Shown here one piece after another: positions 25,305 through 33,005 of a stretch of 64,000 bases of DNA; the first letter of the stretch is position 1; the number at the start of each line of letters is the position of its first letter. The stretch comes from Xylanibacter ruminicola. GTDB taxonomy: Bacteria; Bacteroidota; Bacteroidia; Bacteroidales; Bacteroidaceae. A program made the translations under genes and the position numbers. The notes under the pieces were generated by a model that worked only from the letters and a program-made list of their open reading frames with translations, searched no databases and was not told where the DNA came from. The stretch covers positions 62,001 to 126,000 of the forward strand of contig SUYC01000010.1 in NCBI GenBank assembly GCA_015060625.1. Reading direction: 5' to 3'.

Positions 25305-27113
25305 TTATTCGCGGAAAATCGTTTGTCTATAGGTGGTTGGGGTCATGCCGTACTTTGCGCGGAAGTTACGGGTAAACGTATCGGCGCTGGTAAAACCACT
25401 GGCCTGACTGACCTGTTCAACATTCAAATCGGGCTGGTTGTTCATCATACTGACGGCATAGTCGAGTCGAAGTTCACGGACGTAGGCCGGTAACGATACA
25501 CTATCGCTGCCCTGTGAGAATGCAGCACCGATACGCTCTTTCGACAGACCGGTGCGATCGATGAGCGACTGCCTGCTGAAGTCGGGCTGTAGGAACAGTT
25601 TCTCGTTTTCAATCAAATCGCGCAGGTAAAGGAACAACTTCTCGTCGGTAAGTGTGGTGTCATCTGAGGTGGTGATGCCCGCTTCAGATGTGCTTGATTC
25701 GGTGGCATCGGCCTTCGGGATTGGCGAATGTGCCGACTCGATAGAACGGTTTGCTGCCTTGAGTTCCTTGTACTTCTCCTTATATTCTACTGCTTCGGTG
25801 ATTTGGTGCACGAGAATGCGGTTGCGACGCTGCGTGATGCGCCACTGCAGGAAGGCGTAAAGCGCTAAGGCAAGAATCAGCAGCGCTACCGTAGTGATTG
25901 CAATGCTGACGGCTGTGACGAAACGGGTTCGGGCGCGCTGTTCTGCTAACTGGCGCTCCTTGCCTTGGGTGTCGTAGATAGTCGCGAGCTCGGCCGATTC
26001 ACTACGTTTCTGGCATACAAGCGCAGTATCATAGAGTTCGGCTATCTGCATGGCCACACGCAGGGCAGAGTCTTTGCGACCGGCGTGGTAGTTGGCACGT
26101 AACTTAGGCATCAGGTTCTTGCCAATGGTTTCCAAATCGTAGTCGTAGCCCCATTCCTTGATAAACTGGTCTAGATTCGTGTAATTATCGGCAGCCTCGG
26201 CATAGCGATGGGCTGCTACCAGGTAGTCGCATCCATTAATGCGGCCTTCGATTCCCTGACCAAAGTCACTCGACATGTAGCTGGCATAATAGCGGGCCGC
26301 TTCGGCTGTCTGACCGCGCATCTGGCATACCTCAGCACGGTGGAGTGATACCAGTGCACGTAGCGTTTTTACCTCTTTTTCAATCGGCTTGGGTTCGCTC
26401 TCATAGATGGTTACTAGCGAGTCCATGCGATCTACCCATATACCTGCTTCGTCCATATGATGGTGAATATATGAAACGGAGATATTCTCGAGGGTTTCTA
26501 TGCAGGCTGCTAACGGACGGCAGGTAGAATCATTGGGAGTTTGTAATACCCACTGGAAGGCCTCGTTGTAGCTTTGGGCAGCCTCGGCATGGCGCTCAAG
26601 CATCATCTGCGTATCACCAAGACTCAAGTAAAGCGTCTGTAATTCTCCTGCAGCTTTAGGATCGTTTGTTCCCTTCAACTTGTCGATAAGTCGGAGAGCA
26701 GTGCGCATGGCGTTATCATAGTCGCGATTGGTTGTGAGCATGATCACGAGGTTGGTACCGGCATGGATATAGTCCCAAAAGTCCTCGGCAGGTGGATTCT
26801 CGATGGCGTTGACGCGACGGAAGGCCTCGATACACTTATCCATCTGACCCATTTGGAAATAGGCCACGCCACGATAGCCGTCGGCACGTATAGGCGTGAG
26901 TTCGCCAATGTCGGCCAAACTGTCGGTAACGGCCAGAAAATGCTCGAAATCACCGGTAAATCTGGCTGCCAACGCAATACTGTCGCCATGTGTAGTCTGC
27001 CTCTTCTCTGGAATTTCAAACTGTTTTTCTCTACTCTTACTGCCACAAGACGTGAGTATAGTAAGAGTAATAATTACACCTATTATATATATATATCTAA
27101 ATAATCTCATCAT
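25305..27113 (-). CDS. AraC-type regulator with periplasmic TPR region and membrane segment
   Basis: A 602-residue membrane-anchored regulator. The N-terminal hydrophobic segment ends LTSC (either a lipobox or an uncleaved anchor). Residues 40-370 are TPR-like helical repeats (AYFQMGQMDKCIEAFRRVNA, EAAQSYNEAFQWV), residues about 380-410 a transmembrane helix (AVSIAITTVALLILALALYA), then a short coiled region, and residues 490-600 an AraC double helix-turn-helix (LIDRTGLSKERIGAAF; VEQVSQASGFTSADTFTRNFRAKYG). The ATG at 27113 follows the -7 box by 16 bases. Probably it senses an extracytoplasmic signal through the TPR part and binds the 15-bp boxes that flank the gene on both sides. Confidence 0.85.
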   Translation of the reverse strand: MMRLFRYIYIIGVIITLTILTSCGSKSREKQFEIPEKRQTTHGDSIALAARFTGDFEHFLAVTDSLADIGELTPIRADGYRGVAYFQMGQMDKCIEAFRRVNAIENPPAEDFWDYIHAGTNLVIMLTTNRDYDNAMRTALRLIDKLKGTNDPKAAGELQTLYLSLGDTQMMLERHAEAAQSYNEAFQWVLQTPNDSTCRPLAACIETLENISVSYIHHHMDEAGIWVDRMDSLVTIYESEPKPIEKEVKTLRALVSLHRAEVCQMRGQTAEAARYYASYMSSDFGQGIEGRINGCDYLVAAHRYAEAADNYTNLDQFIKEWGYDYDLETIGKNLMPKLRANYHAGRKDSALRVAMQIAELYDTALVCQKRSESAELATIYDTQGKERQLAEQRARTRFVTAVSIAITTVALLILALALYAFLQWRITQRRNRILVHQITEAVEYKEKYKELKAANRSIESAHSPIPKADATESSTSEAGITTSDDTTLTDEKLFLYLRDLIENEKLFLQPDFSRQSLIDRTGLSKERIGAAFSQGSDSVSLPAYVRELRLDYAVSMMNNQPDLNVEQVSQASGFTSADTFTRNFRAKYGMTPTTYRQTIFRE

Positions 27114-27129
27114 AAATAGTTTGCTGCTG

Positions 27130-27137
27130 CAAAGATA
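27130..27137 (-). promoter_or_regulatory. -7 element of the AraC/TPR regulator
   Basis: Minus-strand TATCTTTG, 16 bases before the start codon. No TTG at the usual distance. Confidence 0.5.
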
Positions 27138-27231
27138 CATAATTATTTGGAAACCGAAAAGAAATATCTAGTTTTATTGTATTTTATACCCTTGTTTTCT
27201 TGATGTGAATAGTGAGAAACCATCCGATTTG

Positions 27232-27309
27232 TCCGACAGCTTGTCGTTTCGTCCGACCGATTGTCTAAAATGTCCGACGATTTGTCTGAAACCACCCGAC
27301 TATTTGTCT
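27232..27309 (+). repeat. Four 15-bp regulator boxes, 20-22-bp spacing (right array)
   Basis: Boxes at 27232-27246 (TCCGACAGCTTGTCG), 27252-27266 (TCCGACCGATTGTCT), 27273-27287 (TCCGACGATTTGTCT) and 27295-27309 (CCCGACTATTTGTCT), with a further half-box at 27223 (TCCGATTTGTC). Matches to consensus are strongest next to the promoter. All are in the orientation of the promoter that follows, mirroring the left array. Confidence 0.8.
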
Positions 27310-27315
27310 AAACCC

Positions 27316-27346
27316 TTGTGGGAAAGGATTTTTTGCCTTACCTTTG
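27316..27346 (+). promoter_or_regulatory. Promoter of the candidate small RNA
   Basis: TTG (27316-27318), 20 bases, TACCTTTG (27339-27346). The last 15-bp box ends 6 bases upstream of the TTG. Confidence 0.75.
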
Positions 27347-27352
27347 CACACA

Positions 27353-27517
27353 GAAAATCAATCGCTCTTTCTTTTATTAGCATAACGATATGACCTAATG
27401 ATCAATATCCTTTTGACAATGTAAGGGCAGTACGTCATGGAACGAAGCGTTAACTGCCAAATGTGCACCAGGCCAGTTGCTTTTCTAACGGACAGCAGGC
27501 CTGGGCGCTTTTTTTTT
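27353..27517 (+). ncRNA. Candidate regulatory small RNA, about 165 nt
   Basis: Between a good promoter and a very strong terminator there is no gene, only two overlapping mini-frames (ATGACCTAA and an 8-codon frame MINILLTM). Visible structure: GGCAGT (27426-27431) pairs with ACTGCC (27453-27458); the terminator pairs CCAGGCC (27468-27474) with GGCCTGG (27498-27504), extended by G/C pairs with one bulged A, and ends in nine Ts (27509-27517). The next gene has its own promoter, so this is a separate short transcript. I do not recognise a riboswitch or known RNA family. Ends are inferred, the 5' end from the -7 position. Confidence 0.6.
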
Positions 27518-27599
27518 ATTCCCATATACCTATTTTTTATTAATCCGTTTTTGATTGCTTTTTGAGATGGGTGCTACTTAAAACACTCGGTTTTAGGTA

Positions 27600-27630
27600 T
27601 TGCGCACTTTATTTTTTCGCCGTACCTTTG
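27600..27630 (+). promoter_or_regulatory. Promoter of the DUF2023-flavodoxin pair
   Basis: TTG (27600-27602) in TTTTAGGTATTGCGCAC, 20 bases, TACCTTTG (27623-27630). The extended -33 block matches those of eno and, less exactly, the porin-imelysin operon. Confidence 0.75.
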
Positions 27631-27654
27631 CACCGTCGAATTAAAAGTATAACA

Positions 27655-28029
27655 ATGAGATCAACAGCAAACATATCAACAGAGATGAAGGTTTTGATGA
27701 ACCATATCTATGAGCTGAATAAGGGTGTGCGCCAGATGGTGCTGTTTACCTGTCATAAGAAATATGGTGATCAGACTGTAGAGCGACTCGAAAGTCAGGG
27801 CATTCCCTATGTGCTGCAGCCAGCTGGTCGGCAGAATCTGAATGTGTATTTTGGTCGTCGCGAATGTCTGGATGCTATCCGACTCATTGTTACGCGTCCG
27901 CTGAATCAGCTCACACCCGAGGAGGATTTTATTCTTGGGGCTATGCTGGGATATGATCTATGTGCCCAGTGTGAGCGTTACTGCAAGCGCAAAGAACAAT
28001 GCGGCGCAACCTGTAGATGTAAGAATTAA
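27655..28029 (+). CDS. DUF2023 family protein
   Basis: A 124-residue cytoplasmic protein. The middle reads like a small alpha/beta domain (QMVLFTCHKKYGDQTVERLESQGIPYVLQ as two adjacent segments) and the C-terminus is a cysteine cluster (CAQCERYCKRKEQCGATCRC) that could bind zinc or an iron-sulfur cluster. DUF2023 genes regularly precede flavodoxin in Bacteroidota, as here (24-base gap). The start at 27655 follows the -7 box by 24 bases; an internal ATG at 27685 is possible. It may help load or regulate the flavodoxin, but that is inference. Confidence 0.8.
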   Translation: MRSTANISTEMKVLMNHIYELNKGVRQMVLFTCHKKYGDQTVERLESQGIPYVLQPAGRQNLNVYFGRRECLDAIRLIVTRPLNQLTPEEDFILGAMLGYDLCAQCERYCKRKEQCGATCRCKN

Positions 28030-28053
28030 CCACATAAATGATATTATAAAGTA

Positions 28054-28548
28054 ATGAATTCAACTATTGTAATTTATGGTTCCTCAACAGGAACTTGCGA
28101 GGCCATAGCAGAGAAGATTGCCTCGAAACTGGGATGCAAAGCCTTGAATGTACAGGACCTCTCAGCCGATGATGTAGCTGCAAATCAGAATCTGATTCTG
28201 GGTACCTCTACCTGGGGAGCTGGTGAGTTGCAGGACGACTGGTACGACGGACTGAAAACTCTGCAGGGAGCAGACCTGAGCGGTAAAACCATTGCCATCT
28301 TTGGCTGTGGCGACTGTTCTACCTACAGCGATACCTTCGTAGGTGGTATGGGTGAGCTCTACAACGGCATCAAAGACAGTGGTGCTAACTTTATTGGCAG
28401 TGTAGAAACTGATGGTTATACCTTCGACGACTCTGAAGCAGTCATCAATGGTAAGTTCATTGGCCTTCCTCTTGATGACATCAACGAGGATGATCAGACC
28501 GATACGCGTATCGATGCCTGGTTGTCGGCTATAACTCCAAGTCTTTAA
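28054..28548 (+). CDS. fldA: Flavodoxin
   Basis: A 164-residue long-chain-type flavodoxin. The FMN phosphate loop is GSSTGTCEAIA (residues 6-16), followed by LGTSTWGAGELQDDWYDGL and the FGCGDCSTYSDTFVGGMGEL loop region (written as FGCGDC and YSDTFVGGMG). It carries low-potential electrons in the cytoplasm, typically replacing ferredoxin when iron is scarce. It is the second gene of the DUF2023 operon and has a strong bidirectional terminator. The promoter element shared with the iron-type operon at 28.7-34.3 kb suggests common control. Confidence 0.93.
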   Translation: MNSTIVIYGSSTGTCEAIAEKIASKLGCKALNVQDLSADDVAANQNLILGTSTWGAGELQDDWYDGLKTLQGADLSGKTIAIFGCGDCSTYSDTFVGGMGELYNGIKDSGANFIGSVETDGYTFDDSEAVINGKFIGLPLDDINEDDQTDTRIDAWLSAITPSL

Positions 28549-28591
28549 TCACAGGTGTAAATTTATAATAAGTATTTGTTTAGTTAGGGTA

Positions 28592-28624
28592 AAGGTGGCT
28601 AGTCGGGATGACTAGCCACTTTTT
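28592..28624. terminator. Bidirectional terminator between fldA and the CcsA gene
   Basis: GTGGCTAGTC (28595-28604) pairs perfectly with GACTAGCCAC (28610-28619) around GGGAT, with AAA on the left and TTTTT on the right. Confidence 0.92.
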
Positions 28625-28655
28625 CATCTATCCGTATTGTCGTATGGCTTTTGAT

Positions 28656-29816
28656 TTAAGCGTAGGAGTGCATGCCGCCTAAGAAGTAGTTCACACCAAA
28701 GTAGGTCATGAGGATGGTGAGGAATGCCAGCACCATGTACAGATTGTGGTTGAGCTTGATGCTGCGATGGGCAGGGATGCCGTAGATCATCAGCGTGATG
28801 ATAGCCCAGGTTTCCTTAGGGTCCCACGACCAGTAGTTGCCCCACGATATGTTGGCCCAGATGGCACCGATAAAGATACCAAAGCCCAGGAAGGTGAGTG
28901 CCGGGTAGAGCAGCATCTGCGATAGGTGCTTCATGCCTTGACGGTATTTGGCAGACAGAATACCCACCAGACTGCTGAGGCAGGCAAACAACAACAGGGT
29001 ATAAGCCAGCATGATGGTAGCAATATGGATGGGCAGCAGGCGCGAGTTGAGTACAGGCATGGGATGGTTCTCGGGCGAGTACTTATTCAGGAAGTGATAC
29101 ATCAGGAATAAGAAACATGCCGCGATGCCAGCTGCAAAGATATTCAGTTGTCGGCGATGATTGCGCAGCAAAGCCAGCTGTTCGCGGAATCTTCCCTTGG
29201 GGTCGATGAGTAACCAGATGAGTGCCACAAAAAGCAAAGCATAGCCGCTGTAGGTAACGGGGATGCCCCACGGGTCGTAGTTCAGCGACAGGATACTACC
29301 CAGCATATCTGCATCGTAGTCCATCTGATACAGACGCACGTTTTTGTGACTGGCAATCTGATTCATTGATATCGTGAACGGCTTGCCGTCGATCGTCACC
29401 TGCGAGATATAGTCGGATGGCATTTGGGTGCCTTGATAGAACTTCACATCAAACTGCTCCAGACGGATGGTGAATGGCATCTGGTGCAGATGCATGTCGC
29501 GTGTCAGGAATGTGTTGGTGTCCACACCTTTGCGCAGCGGCACCACACCTCTGATTGCTGTGAGATGCGTGAGCAGGGCACCTGCCAGAATCACTACAAA
29601 CGCCAGATGCAATGCGATTACCGATGGACGTCGCACCTTGCGCTTGATGAACCAGAAAATGCTGGCGGCTGCTAATAAAGCCCATAAGGCCGAGAACCAC
29701 CATGCGCCATAGATATGGTCGGATACATAATCTGTACCCAGATATTTCTCAAAAACAGTGGCGGCTGCCAGTACGGCAACCACCACGATGTATAGGATGA
29801 TTATACTTCGCTTCAT
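28656..29816 (-). CDS. Cytochrome c assembly protein, ResB-like plus CcsA
   Basis: A 386-residue multi-pass membrane protein. The N-terminal half (residues 1-200) has three helices around a periplasmic beta region (VDTNTFLTRDMHLHQMPFTI) like ResB; the C-terminal half is a CcsA/ResC domain with the tryptophan-rich heme-binding WWD motif WGNYWSWDPKETWA and flanking histidines. Such fusions attach heme to CxxCH motifs of exported proteins (system II). It is the last gene of the operon, directly after the di-heme oxidoredictase, whose two CxxCH motifs are the obvious client. The gap to that gene is 30 bases. Confidence 0.85.
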   Translation of the reverse strand: MKRSIIILYIVVVAVLAAATVFEKYLGTDYVSDHIYGAWWFSALWALLAAASIFWFIKRKVRRPSVIALHLAFVVILAGALLTHLTAIRGVVPLRKGVDTNTFLTRDMHLHQMPFTIRLEQFDVKFYQGTQMPSDYISQVTIDGKPFTISMNQIASHKNVRLYQMDYDADMLGSILSLNYDPWGIPVTYSGYALLFVALIWLLIDPKGRFREQLALLRNHRRQLNIFAAGIAACFLFLMYHFLNKYSPENHPMPVLNSRLLPIHIATIMLAYTLLLFACLSSLVGILSAKYRQGMKHLSQMLLYPALTFLGFGIFIGAIWANISWGNYWSWDPKETWAIITLMIYGIPAHRSIKLNHNLYMVLAFLTILMTYFGVNYFLGGMHSYA

Positions 29817-29846
29817 ATATAATAAAACGTAAATAGCTTGCGATTA

Positions 29847-31601
29847 TTATATCGACTCGATGAATTTTATCACAGCATCTCTATCAGCCTTGGGCAGATG
29901 ATAGAATTTCTCTGTTGGACCGTAGGCATCCGACTGCTTGGAATAGCCATGCCACATGATGGCTTCGAGCACGCTGCGGGCGCGACAGTCGTGCAGACGG
30001 TCGTTAGCACCTGTCAGCTGCTGCGACAGGCCGCGTCCCCACAAAGGTGTGGTTCGGCACCAGCCTGTGCGGATATCGTTCTTCATCATCAGGCGATGCT
30101 GAACCATGTCGGTGTAAGGCCAGATGGTCTGGTTGGGATAGCGTGGCAGCATCTTGTTGGCATCCTTGCCAATGCTTTTGGCATATGCCTTGATGCTGGC
30201 ATCCACCCACATATCGTCGTTGCCAGTCTTCCATGAAGGACGGTGGCAGCGGGCACAGCCAATCTGCGAGAACAGGTCCTTACCGCGCTGTACGGCGGCA
30301 TCGTTCAGATTACGGGCAGCAGGCACAGCCAGCGCGCGATGCCATACCATGAACTGATAGTACTGCTTGTCGCTCATCTCTTCCTTGCCATTGTAAGGTG
30401 CACCGTTAAACAGGTACTTGTCGAAAGATTCCTTCTTGGCAATCGATGAGCAGCTCAGAATCTCGTTCACACGGGCAGCAATACCCTCGTCGGTACCGTC
30501 GGCATAGTAGGGGTGCAGAATGCTGAGTGGTGATTCACCGTGCTCCTTGATATAGCTGATCACCTCCTTGTCCTCGCTCTGTGCCTTTGCCCATGCTGGG
30601 GTGGTGTAGAGGAAGTGACGGTCGCTACGGGTGACGTTGGTGATATTCCAGATAGCGTTAGAACCAGCACCATCCTGCAGCGAACCACGAGTCATGGCAT
30701 AAGTGAAACGCTTAATCGGACCATGAGAGCCACGGAATGTGCCCAGATCGTTATAAGCAGCCGAATAGTAGGCTGATGACTTGAAAGTGCCAGCCTCCTG
30801 ATCCCACATGGCGGGGTTCAGTGTGGCATGCTTCGACTCGGCCAACCACTGTGCCTCGATATCCTCATCGCTGATGGCATCGAGCAAACCAGTACCATAC
30901 ACGCCGATGGTTGACTCCAGGCGAACCTCATAGTTGGTTGGCTTAGGATTGGTGTTGAAAGCGGTCTGAGGAATGGTTACCTCGGGGTAGATGAGGGCAT
31001 ATTCCTCACCATCTTCAAACTTCATGGGCAGTCCACTCTCCATGGCTGTCACATTCTTCCAGTCGATGGTTATCTGATTTTCGTCGATAGGAGCCTTGAA
31101 GGGTGACATGGCCTGTGTCTGCGGCATACCCGTCACCTCCGTGATATAGCCGTTGGTATCAGGATGATAAATCACCAGCAGATAGCCGTTGCCAATCTGA
31201 TTGGCACGATATTCGGTCTGTCGCTTGCCATGACCATAGCTGGGGTGGCAGGCGATACACGAGTTGCGCACCCATGCAGGACCTAAGCCTTTGCGTGGTT
31301 CCTGCTCAAAGGTGTAGAGCTTCTCAAAGAAACCTTCACCCGTATTGAAGTCATCCTCCATGCCAGCGGCAATAGCAGCAGGAGTGATGGCCGAATAGCT
31401 GGCCTTCTCGGTAGTGCCGAGCTCACCGCCGGGGTACCATTCCTCGGCAGTAAAGTTTCCAGTAGCTTTTCCGAATGCTTGTTCTTCAGGTGTCAGAGGT
31501 CCCAGATCTGCGAAGTCGTTATTATCGGAACATGCTGTCAGCCCTGCGGTCGACAGCATTCCGAAACATACAACACATGTTAGTTTCGATATTTTCTCCA
31601 T
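29847..31601 (-). CDS. Di-heme oxidoredictase family lipoprotein
   Basis: A 584-residue exported protein (lipobox LTAC at residue 24) with two c-type heme sites: C115-I-A-C-H119 and C449-A-R-C-H453. Overall sequence, including TPLWGRGLSQQLTG and DCRARSVLEAIMWHG near the end, matches the di-heme oxidoredictase family related to di-heme peroxidases. It probably moves electrons in the periplasm, perhaps reducing or oxidising iron taken up with the help of imelysin and the porin of the same operon. A dedicated heme-attachment protein lies downstream. Confidence 0.88.
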   Translation of the reverse strand: MEKISKLTCVVCFGMLSTAGLTACSDNNDFADLGPLTPEEQAFGKATGNFTAEEWYPGGELGTTEKASYSAITPAAIAAGMEDDFNTGEGFFEKLYTFEQEPRKGLGPAWVRNSCIACHPSYGHGKRQTEYRANQIGNGYLLVIYHPDTNGYITEVTGMPQTQAMSPFKAPIDENQITIDWKNVTAMESGLPMKFEDGEEYALIYPEVTIPQTAFNTNPKPTNYEVRLESTIGVYGTGLLDAISDEDIEAQWLAESKHATLNPAMWDQEAGTFKSSAYYSAAYNDLGTFRGSHGPIKRFTYAMTRGSLQDGAGSNAIWNITNVTRSDRHFLYTTPAWAKAQSEDKEVISYIKEHGESPLSILHPYYADGTDEGIAARVNEILSCSSIAKKESFDKYLFNGAPYNGKEEMSDKQYYQFMVWHRALAVPAARNLNDAAVQRGKDLFSQIGCARCHRPSWKTGNDDMWVDASIKAYAKSIGKDANKMLPRYPNQTIWPYTDMVQHRLMMKNDIRTGWCRTTPLWGRGLSQQLTGANDRLHDCRARSVLEAIMWHGYSKQSDAYGPTEKFYHLPKADRDAVIKFIESI

Positions 31602-31633
31602 TAGTGTATTTGTTTAATTAATTTTCAGGTGTA

Positions 31634-32968
31634 TTACTCTCCAGATGTAGAGTCCCAGTTGTCGGGATCGTCGAAGTTCTTGCCCCATACCACGCTGCAG
31701 TACTTAACAAATGGAGTAGGCATGTTGCTGATACCCTCGATGGCACCAACATAGTTGCTCTCTACAGCGGTGTTCACCTTGTCGCTCTTTACGCTGGCAA
31801 AGAAGGTGTGGAAACTGTAGTCGTTGGCCTTCTTATCGGTAGAACCCAACCATACGTTACGGATACTGCGGATGTTATCGCGGAAGTCGGTGATTGAGTT
31901 GTAGCTATATGGCGACTCAACATAAGCAATATCGCCTGCAGAGAATGGGTTGGCAATCTTGGCTGTACCTACCTCGTTGCAGATGGCTACGCACGAACCT
32001 TCGTCGGCGCTCAGTACCTGTGCAATAGCGTCCTTCAGTGTGGGGAATGTGCTCTTGCTGCCGCTGATGCCTGCCTGAGTGAGGTTCTCACCATAAGAGA
32101 GACCAGCAGCGGTGGTCATGTCAAGACCAGCAGCCTTCACAACAGCTACACGAGCGGCGTTGGCTGCCGTCTCACCCTCCCAGGCTACCTGGAGCTGGAA
32201 GCAGCGCTGCTTGAGCAGGGCGCAGATAGTCTGAGCGTAAGCCAGTTCCTGAGCACCAGTGATCTTCTCAAAGTTAGTATAAGTGTCGTTGCCCTGCAAC
32301 TCGGCTACCTTACGATTCTGACCATTGCGGAACAGGATGAACTCCAGAGCGTGGAAACCCAGGATAGTGGCATCCTCGAGCATCTCGTCGTTCATGCCGT
32401 TATTGAAGTAGTTGAGCAGCAGACTGCGGTTCAAAGGCCATGAGTCGATGGTTGGGTCGATATCAAAGTCGCTGGCTGCACCCATCAGGAAAGCCTCAGA
32501 GCGCTCCCAGTTCTGGCGGGCCTGCTTGAAGTCGGTGCAAGCCTTGTCGATCTGAGCCTGGGTGATGCTGTTGACGGTAAGACCGTTCAGGGTCTTCTCC
32601 AGGTCCTCAACATCGTCGGCCAGTTGGGTGTATGTAGGTACGATGACATTGCCAACGAGGTTCTCCAGAACCTTACGCAGATAAGCCTCCTGAGCCTCGC
32701 TGAGCTTTGAGGTGGCGATGGTGGTGTTAGCACTTTCAAGTTCGTCGATGAGTGAAAGACAGTTGTCGATAGCATCCTGACCGAAGGCCTTGCTGCTATA
32801 GTTGGCTGCAGTAGTGTTCTGAGCATAGCTGTCTTCATCTACGAGTGGTGTGGTGGTGATAACATTGAACTCGTTAGAATCTTCAGAATTGTTGCTGTCA
32901 CTGTCGCTGCAGGCAGTGAGAGAGAGTCCCATCAAGAGGACTGACATTGCGTAAATTGATTTCTTCAT
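31634..32968 (-). CDS. Imelysin family lipoprotein
   Basis: A 444-residue lipoprotein (lipobox LTAC at residue 20). The imelysin signature GxHxxE is present as LGFHALEFILF near residue 205. The protein is a helical bundle with two related halves. Imelysin-like proteins are iron-regulated in many Gram-negatives and are not peptidases despite the old name. Located between a porin and a di-heme oxidoredictase with gaps of about 37 and 32 bases, it belongs to one operon. A role in periplasmic iron binding or uptake is the usual inference. Confidence 0.88.
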   Translation of the reverse strand: MKKSIYAMSVLLMGLSLTACSDSDSNNSEDSNEFNVITTTPLVDEDSYAQNTTAANYSSKAFGQDAIDNCLSLIDELESANTTIATSKLSEAQEAYLRKVLENLVGNVIVPTYTQLADDVEDLEKTLNGLTVNSITQAQIDKACTDFKQARQNWERSEAFLMGAASDFDIDPTIDSWPLNRSLLLNYFNNGMNDEMLEDATILGFHALEFILFRNGQNRKVAELQGNDTYTNFEKITGAQELAYAQTICALLKQRCFQLQVAWEGETAANAARVAVVKAAGLDMTTAAGLSYGENLTQAGISGSKSTFPTLKDAIAQVLSADEGSCVAICNEVGTAKIANPFSAGDIAYVESPYSYNSITDFRDNIRSIRNVWLGSTDKKANDYSFHTFFASVKSDKVNTAVESNYVGAIEGISNMPTPFVKYCSVVWGKNFDDPDNWDSTSGE

Positions 32969-33005
32969 TGTTTTATTTAATTTATGTGGTTATTACTAAC
33001 TAATC

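Noticed and set aside
27232..27309. Short regularly spaced repeats suggesting a CRISPR array
   Set aside because: Units are 15 bp with only 5-8 bp between them, far shorter than CRISPR repeats and spacers, and they lead into a promoter. They fit a regulator-binding array.
27353..27517. Metabolite riboswitch before the DUF2023-flavodoxin genes
   Set aside because: The element ends in its own terminator and the next gene has a separate consensus promoter; no known riboswitch core was recognised. A stand-alone small RNA fits better.
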